Shown here piece by piece: positions 58,371-64,000 of a stretch of DNA of 64,000 nucleotides (positions are counted from its first letter, which is position 1; each line of letters begins with the position of its first letter). This DNA comes from Raffaelea ambrosiae (lineage: Eukaryota > Ascomycota > Sordariomycetes > Ophiostomatales > Ophiostomataceae). The notes beneath the pieces were generated by a model that saw only the letters and a program-made list of their open reading frames with translations, was not told the origin of the DNA and ran no database searches. The stretch spans positions 10,074-74,073 of the forward strand of contig PCDI01000004.1 in the NCBI GenBank assembly GCA_002778195.1. Reading direction: 5' to 3'. The position numbers were made by a program, and so were the translations under genes.

Positions 58371-58412
58371 CCGCCTTTTTGTTAGACGAAAGGGAGGTCT
58401 GTTCTCCTTTTT

Positions 58413-58432
58413 CTGTGTGTGTGTGTGTGTGT
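58413..58432. repeat. (GT)n microsatellite in the GCV1 3' flank
   Basis: A short GT run about 45 bp after the GCV1 stop codon. Confidence 0.85.
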
Positions 58433-58763
58433 TTCCTTAGACAATGGGACTTGTCGAGCTTGAGGGGGGGAAAAGAAATGAAAAGCACGTCTTCAACGAC
58501 GATTCGGGCACTTCACTATTGTATGAGAGGGTGGACCAAGTCTTGGTCTCTTCTAGAGCATCACATTATTCCGTCTATTTCTTGTCTGCTGTATGTCGCC
58601 AATGGCGTTGTGTTCGACCTGGGATTCTGGGGGAAAAGGTATGAACAAAATTGATATAAAAATAATAATAAAACATTGGAATAAAGGCTAAAAAAGCACA
58701 AAACTCCCAAAATGCCTGCTCCTGTTGGCCACATGTTCTCCGGGCATCTCGTTGTGTCTGGCA

Positions 58764-60146
58764 TCATCTCCTCCGGTTTGCCTTCCGCCGTTGTTCTTGC
58801 AACTGTTGCTCGTACTTGGGAATGTTCTGCCGCGCTTCTTCCTGCTTCTGCAACAGCTTGTCCCGCATCTGTGACCGCACGTTGCGGCTGCCTCCCAGTT
58901 TGGGGCCGCGGAGAATCTCCTCCTCGTTGCGTGTCTTGGGCTTCGTTGGTGGCCCCAGCGGTTTCCGTTTCCGCCGCATTCTCTGTGCGACAGCCTCCAT
59001 AAACTCTCGCCGGAATTGCTCTGCGATGCGGTCGTCGGTTGGCCGGCCTTCTGTCGATGTTGACGGTTCCTTGGCGATATTGTACACGTCCACGTCCACT
59101 ACAAACAATGGTCAGCTCAAGGAATCAAATATCGAGAAAAAAACGACGGTCAAAAAGTAAAGAAGGGGGGATGGGGGGTCTTGCCAACAACATACTTCTG
59201 TTCTCATGGAGTAATTGCTCCACGATCTGGTCGCGCTTGATGTCTTCGCTGGTGCGCCGCTTCCGTTGCAATGGCTTCCCATCGCGACCAAGACGAGGCT
59301 TCCTGCCATTGTCGTCGTCATAGTCGTCATCGGCAGCAGCCTGCCCGTGCAATCGCCGCGTCGCTTGCTCGGTCAAGGCGATATTGCGGGCACGTGCTTC
59401 GGCACCTAGGTCGATCTCATGGAGCTTGCCCTTCATTGCCAGCTGCTCTCTAGACTCGCTGCTGGGCTGGCCCGAAGTGCCACTGCTTCCAGATGTAGGA
59501 GCGGCTCTGCTTCCGCTTTGGTTTATGCTCTGCCCGCCCGGCTGGCCGGGCTTGTAACGTTTAGCCATCTCAGCCTCTACGTATTCCTCCCTGCAAGATC
59601 AGTACGTGCTCAATAGAAGGGCAAAAAAAGAGAGAGAAAGCATCAACGTATGTGCAGAGTGTCCACTCACATGTGCTTGTTCACCAGTTCACCAATGAGG
59701 CCCGTCTGTGGCGCAAAGCGTAAGCCCACTGGCAGCGGTTCCGACGAGAGAAAGTCCAGATCCATGTCGCTGCCGTCGTAGTCGTCAAAGTCGTCCATCC
59801 GCGAGCTGGACTGCGGAGTACCGTCGCCGCCCCTGAACGCGACACCGCCCATCTTGGACCGCCGTGATTTGCGCAGCCGAATCAGCTCGGCCACGGCCAT
59901 TTCCACCTCATCGTCTTCGTTTTCGCCGTCGCCGCTGCTGTCAACTATCTTGGATGTCGGCACGAGCGCAGTGGACTCTTCCTTCTCCATTGAGTCATTC
60001 TCATCATCCTTCTTCACATCTTCCGCGGCGGCAGGCTCGGAGACGTCCTCTGCTTCTACCCGCTGCCGGTAATTTTTCCGTTTCTTTCCTGGTCGCCCAA
60101 ACAGAACGGGTGGCAAGGCCGCTGCCTCGTCGCCTGCTGCTTCCAT
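58764..60146 (-). CDS. tls1: Hep59/Tls1-family protein (splicing- and telomere-associated)
   Basis: Minus-strand exons 60146-59671, 59590-59196 and 59098-58764 give 401 aa; both introns preserve phase (AT|G and A|TG). The N-terminus has PPVLFGRPGKKRKNYRQR, then an acidic region and a conserved central block (MAVAELIRLRKSRRSKMGGV, LRFAPQTGLIGELVNKHMEE, YVEAEMAKRYKPGQ). The C-terminus has NIALTEQATRRLHG, IVEQLLHENR and the fungal signature RGPKLGGSRNVRSQMRDKLL. These fit the Hep_59 family (human C9orf78, S. pombe Tls1), which binds the spliceosomal helicase Brr2 and affects splicing of shelterin-gene transcripts in fission yeast. The role here is inferred from family. Prp16, another splicing factor, is its next neighbour but one. 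Confidence 0.88.
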
Positions 60147-60554
60147 CGTCGCCTTTTTCCTCTCAACAGACAAAATATTTGCCCATAAATAGCTGCGTTA
60201 AGAAGGACGAGTCGAAGAGCGACGGCGATTTTGTTGCTTTGGTGGTGAGAACACCGAATTTGAAGAAGGCTGTTGTTGTTTGGAAACAAGTGGCGCCAAA
60301 GCAGCCCCCAAAATATTTACCCCATATTACAACAACGCCCCCCGCTGACATCACGGAGGCTGACCATGGTCACGTGGATAGCCACACCATCTCATTGTTA
60401 TCTGTGGCCAAATCTCTATTTAAGTACTCAATCTCCGAGATTTGCCTTGCTACTGAATTATACATCACTTTGTAACTTAGGTGTTTCACCCCGGCCATGT
60501 ATTGATCTCTCTATTTTCCATCTGTGGATTTGTTCCTAAGAAATCACACGAGCG
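60147..60554. promoter_or_regulatory. Divergent promoter of TLS1 and acylphosphatase genes
   Basis: A 408-bp gap between outward-facing starts. It contains an E-box CACGTG at 60371-60376 and an AT-rich patch CTATTTAAGTAC near 60416. Factor binding is not shown. Confidence 0.4.
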
Positions 60555-61091
60555 ATGACATCGAAACGGGTATATTTCTATCTTTGACATGCGTATCAGT
60601 TCCTAGTGTTTCTCTCTTTGTGACGCATAATCTGATTTCCAGCCGTAGGTGTACTTCTTGGCGCATGGCGGCAAGGTCCAAGGTATGTGTCTATCTGGGT
60701 TTGTATTTGACAAACGTAGAACGTTTGCTGACAACCATGCGCCCCAGGCGTCGGTTTTCGGTAAGTTGTTCTGGTTTCCTAGAGAACAGCCAGCCCTGGT
60801 GCTCATTGCATCGTGCCAGGTACTTTGCAAGGAGACATGCCACTGAGAAGAAGCTCACTGGCTGGGTGAAAAACTTGCCGAACAACAAGGTATAAACATG
60901 TCACCTAGAAGCAATCACGGTCACAGCTGACATGCCGTTAGGTTGAGGGTGAGGTCCAGGGCGACCTGGCAACCGTCACCACATTCATGCAGCTGATCGA
61001 TCGTGGGCCAACACACGCCCTGGTTGTTCGGCTCGACAAGCAAGACCGAGATGTCAAGGAGGATGAGACAGAGTTTGTCATTATTCGATAG
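60555..61091 (+). CDS. Acylphosphatase (five exons, 13-nt micro-exon)
   Basis: Exons 60555-60569, 60649-60682, 60748-60760, 60820-60889 and 60942-61091 total 282 nt and encode 93 aa, the usual size for this family. No single open frame covers it. Introns are 52-79 nt with clear branch sites (GCTGAC twice). The assembled N-terminal half reads MTSKRVYFLAHGGKV, QGVGFRYFARRH, then LTGWVKNLPNNKVEGEVQGD. The catalytic Arg (R21 in GFRYF) and Asn (N39 in WVKNLP) are present, and the rest continues TFMQLIDRGP to the end. Acylphosphatases hydrolyse carboxyl-phosphate bonds such as 1,3-bisphosphoglycerate. The catalytic Arg codon is split between the 13-nt exon and exon 4 (CG|G), so skipping that exon would destroy activity. 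Confidence 0.92.
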
Positions 61092-61163
61092 GCGTTGGAC
61101 AAACGATCGAGCTCGGTTGAATGACTATGGCTCACGAATGCGAGCCGTCTGAAATTGAATTCT

Positions 61164-64000
61164 CTAGAATCCACGTCCTCTCTTCTTCGCAACCGGCTTC
61201 CGTACTGCTCCATGAACGACAATCTTCTTACCGTTGGCACTACCAGGCCCACGACCATTGGCTGGCTTCTGGTTTGCCCTCTCTTCCTCGGCCTTCTGCT
61301 GTTCGTCGTGCCGCCGCTTGTCGTCCGCCATCTTTGACTCGATCTCCATCTTGCGGTTGAACTCGGTCTCGATGATGCGCTTCTCGCGAGCCGAGTAGCC
61401 CTTCTCCTTAACTGAGTAGAACACGCCGCCCAGCTCAGCCAGCCAGTGGGGGTCGACAGACGTGACGGTCGACATGTACTCCTTCGATGTCAGGATGAGC
61501 TCGTGGTAGATGACGTAGTCCGGCAAGAAGCCCAGGCCGTACAGGGCGCTAGTCGGGTGCAGCTGCACCGTCACGCTCGTCCGAAGATTGATGTACTCGC
61601 CAATGCCCTTGACCTTCGCGGCCTGGTGGTAGTACCCGGAGCAGATACACTTGCGAATGGTGTCCCAGTCAGTGCCGCAACTGCTCATGGTCATCTTTTG
61701 CATCTTCATTATGTCGACCAGCTGCTCGCGCACCTCCTTTGCACGGCGCAGCGATTTCGAATGCAGGAAATGGCGGGTGCACCAACTGTCCAGATAGCCG
61801 TTGGCCTTCCACTGCGAGTAGACATGGAGGTAGGTGAGATGGTCGGACTCAGGCACAAAGAACTTTTCGCGAGCCGCATCCGACTCTTCCTGCCGCTCCT
61901 TAGGCCGGTAGAACACGTTAGGCACGGACAGCATGGACACAATGGTAGCCATCTCTTCAGCACAGCCGTACTCCTCGGACATAATCAGCAGCTTGGCCAG
62001 TGGAGGGTCCATGGGGAAGGCGTTCATCTTCTTGCCCAAGTCCGTCAATTCGCCGAGGTTGTCCAGCGCGCCGAGAGCCCACAGGTCGAAAAGCGACGTG
62101 GTGATGGTGTCCTGTGGTGGAGGGTCCATAAAGTCAAAGTCTAAGAGATCTTTGACACCCAGGGACTTGATCAGCAAGATGGTGTTGCTGAGATTTGTCC
62201 GCTGGATTTCAGGAATCGTCTGGATGTAGAGCTCGTCATTGAAAGCCTTTTCTGTAAAGAGGCGGAAGGCCTTGCCGGGTCCGGTTCGTCCAGCTCGACC
62301 CGATCGCTGCGATGCGTTGGCCTGTGAAATGGGTGTGATCTGCAGAGTGTCCATGCCCATGCGCGGGTTGTAGACTTTCAGCTTCGAGAAGCCCGTGTCG
62401 ACCACATAGATGATGCCGTCCACCGTCAAACTGGTCTCGGCAATATTGGTGGCCACAATGCACTTGCGCACCCCAGGCGCCGCCTTGTCGAAGATCTTGG
62501 CCTGCAAGTCGGCTGGCATCTGGCTGTACATGGGAAGGATGCTCAGCTTGGGTGGATCTTTCAGCGCATCGAGTCTCTCCCGAACGAGCTCGCATGTCAC
62601 TTCAACGTCCTCTTGACCAGTCATGAAGACGAGAATGTCACCAGCGCCCATGGATACGTGAATGCCAAGCACCTGCTGCACAGCCTGCTCAACATAGTCA
62701 TCCACGGGCGTCCGATGAAACATGACGTCCACAGGGAACGTCCGCCCAGGAATAACAAACTCTGGTGCGCCTCCAAAAAAGTCCGAAAAGCGCTTTGAGT
62801 TCATCGTGGCCGATGTGACAATAAGCTTGATGTCACGGCGCCGTTGTAGAATCTTCTTGAACAAGCCCATGAGGACGTCGGTGTTCAGCGCCCGTTCGTG
62901 AGCTTCGTCCATAATGACACACGAGTACCTGTCCAAGTCTGGCTCGTTGAGCGACTCACGCAACAAGATACCATCGGTCATGTACTTGATGACAGTCTCC
63001 TTGCTCGTACAGTCCTCGAAGCGAATCGCATAGCCCACCGTGCTGCCCAATTTAACCTCCATCTCCTCGCTGACACGCTTGGCCACGCTCATGGCTGCCA
63101 CTCGTCGGGGCTGCGTACAGGCAATCATGCCCAGGTTTCCGTATCCCTCCTCGTACAGAAACTGCGTGAGCTGGGTGGTCTTGCCCGACCCAGTCTCGCC
63201 GACCACAATGATAACCTGGTTGTCGCGGACGATGCGCATCAGGTCTTCGCGGACAGCAAATGCCGGCAGAAACTCGCGCTGTTCGCGCAGACTCTTGCTT
63301 TGGCTAAAGCTGCTCGCGCCATCGTTGCGCTTCATGTGCTCTGCAAATTTGTTGCCTCCCTTGCCTGCCGCCGCCGCCGCGCCAGCTTCCTCCTCGGCCA
63401 GCAGCGGGACCGCGCTGTCCTCGTCGGCCTCACGCACCCCCATTAGGTTGCCCAGCGTCGTGCCCGCCATTCTTGTTGCGTCCTGTGCAGCCCGTTGGCG
63501 CTCTCTCTGCTGCCTGCGCTCCCGTACCACGCGGCTTCCCTTGCGACTGAAGACTGCCATATCGCTCTGGTAATCTCGGACCGCGGGCACCGGGTCGAGC
63601 TGTTTGGTGAAGATGGTCTTGCCGTCCAAGAACGGCGGCCGCAGGTCATGGACAAGCAGATGCACGCGCACTGCCTCTTCCTCATCTTCGAAGTCGTCTC
63701 CCATGTCCCGTCGTTGCGCGACACCACTTGTCAACATACGGTTGGTCTCCCAGGCATCAACGTCTCTCTGTTTCTGCAGCGCGTGGGGGTTCACGCGGTC
63801 GAATCGCCCAGTCTTCTTCTCAAACATTGCCTTCTCCTGTCTTTCCTTGTCTTCCCATGTTGAGTCCTCAAAAGTGCCAAAGGGATTGTGGTCCTCGTCG
63901 CCGAATGTGTGGCCAAACTCGTCGCCTGTGTACCAGTCGCGGTCCAGTGCCGCCTCGTCCTCGGCATCGGGACCTTGGCCCGTGGGGCCATCCAAGTCGT
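61164..64000 (-). CDS. prp16: Pre-mRNA-splicing DEAH-box helicase Prp16 (5' end outside window)
   Basis: Continuous minus-strand frame from the stop at 61164 to the right edge, about 945 codons; the N-terminus is cut off. Helicase motifs: GETGSGKTTQ (I), TQPRRVAAMSVAKRVSEEM (Ia), TDGILLRE (Ib), DEAHERA (II), TSATMNSKRFSDFF (III), ATNIAETSLTVDGI (V) and QRSGRAGRTGPGKAFRLF (VI). The winged-helix, ratchet and OB-fold region follows (PMDPPLAKLLIMSEEYGC; HPTSALYGLGFLPDYVIYHE). The tail ends in basic residues VHGAVRKPVAKKRGRGF. Upstream the motifs RPPFLDGKTIFTKQLDPVPA and DYQSDMAVFSRKGS are typical of Prp16/DHX38. It remodels the spliceosome after the first transesterification. The stop lies 72 bp from the convergent acylphosphatase stop, so the 3' UTRs probably overlap. 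Confidence 0.96.
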   Translation of the reverse strand, partial: DLDGPTGQGPDAEDEAALDRDWYTGDEFGHTFGDEDHNPFGTFEDSTWEDKERQEKAMFEKKTGRFDRVNPHALQKQRDVDAWETNRMLTSGVAQRRDMGDDFEDEEEAVRVHLLVHDLRPPFLDGKTIFTKQLDPVPAVRDYQSDMAVFSRKGSRVVRERRQQRERQRAAQDATRMAGTTLGNLMGVREADEDSAVPLLAEEEAGAAAAAGKGGNKFAEHMKRNDGASSFSQSKSLREQREFLPAFAVREDLMRIVRDNQVIIVVGETGSGKTTQLTQFLYEEGYGNLGMIACTQPRRVAAMSVAKRVSEEMEVKLGSTVGYAIRFEDCTSKETVIKYMTDGILLRESLNEPDLDRYSCVIMDEAHERALNTDVLMGLFKKILQRRRDIKLIVTSATMNSKRFSDFFGGAPEFVIPGRTFPVDVMFHRTPVDDYVEQAVQQVLGIHVSMGAGDILVFMTGQEDVEVTCELVRERLDALKDPPKLSILPMYSQMPADLQAKIFDKAAPGVRKCIVATNIAETSLTVDGIIYVVDTGFSKLKVYNPRMGMDTLQITPISQANASQRSGRAGRTGPGKAFRLFTEKAFNDELYIQTIPEIQRTNLSNTILLIKSLGVKDLLDFDFMDPPPQDTITTSLFDLWALGALDNLGELTDLGKKMNAFPMDPPLAKLLIMSEEYGCAEEMATIVSMLSVPNVFYRPKERQEESDAAREKFFVPESDHLTYLHVYSQWKANGYLDSWCTRHFLHSKSLRRAKEVREQLVDIMKMQKMTMSSCGTDWDTIRKCICSGYYHQAAKVKGIGEYINLRTSVTVQLHPTSALYGLGFLPDYVIYHELILTSKEYMSTVTSVDPHWLAELGGVFYSVKEKGYSAREKRIIETEFNRKMEIESKMADDKRRHDEQQKAEEERANQKPANGRGPGSANGKKIVVHGAVRKPVAKKRGRGF

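Noticed and set aside
1..64000. CRISPR arrays, bacterial operons, insertion sequences or LTR retrotransposons
   Set aside because: The window is eukaryotic. I saw no spaced direct-repeat array, no long terminal repeats, and no transposase or reverse-transcriptase motifs.

Overview
The window is 64 kb of nuclear chromosome from a filamentous ascomycete, most likely a Sordariomycete (class inferred from gene content and gene style; an Ophiostomatales-like species is only a guess). The evidence is short spliceosomal introns (about 50-260 nt) with GTRNGT-type donors, CTAAC/CTGAC branch sites and CAG/TAG acceptors, G/C-rich third codon positions, pyrimidine-rich leaders, and a dispersed single 5S rRNA gene of the Neurospora kind. 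I reconstructed 22 protein-coding genes with exon boundaries checked for reading phase, one 5S rRNA gene and one decayed gene, and flag one further doubtful ORF. The last gene runs off the right edge.

Layout. 1-5641 holds no recognisable gene: a G homopolymer, 10-12 bp tandem repeats and a CT-rich leader precede a large poly-Q RING-finger protein (5642-8671, +). Next are an APH-family kinase (9718-11133, -), the checkpoint clamp loader RAD17 (12433-15426, -), a small Cys-motif protein (16221-16805, -), a HAD phosphatase (17094-18059, -) and TFIIF beta (18358-19782, -), which shares a 392-bp divergent promoter with a five-finger CCCH protein of the ZC3H3/Red5 type (20175-21906, +). From 22.6 to 29.5 kb lies an accessory-looking block: a vacuolar-type MFS transporter, a small tail-anchored-like protein, a ketopantoate-reductase-family enzyme and a broken gamma-glutamyltranspeptidase gene. 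A second desert of 5.7 kb (29500-35165) follows.

The right half is mostly housekeeping: a conserved single-pass membrane protein (35166-36477), RAD51 (37339-38554), the nucleoporin Nup120 (39176-43333), retromer VPS26 (43886-45098, -) divergent from ribosomal protein uL6/RPL9 (45914-47155, +), a Cys-rich membrane protein with a hidden last exon (48087-49416, -), an F-box-like protein (51578-53513), the 5S rRNA gene (53620-53738), V-ATPase subunit H (54285-55851), glycine-cleavage T protein (57015-58370), the Hep59/Tls1 splicing-associated protein (58764-60146, -), a five-exon acylphosphatase with a 13-nt micro-exon (60555-61091, +), and the DEAH helicase Prp16 (61164 to beyond 64000, -).

There is no operon logic. 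The genes group loosely by theme: DNA damage (RAD17, RAD51), RNA synthesis, processing and export (TFIIF beta, ZC3H3-like, Tls1, Prp16, Nup120), and vacuole/endosome function (MFS permease, VPS26, V-ATPase H). The observations most worth following are the pseudogenised GGT, the divergent 5S gene, the micro-exon acylphosphatase, and a 9-mer (TACATAGTA) that recurs only in the gene-free stretches.
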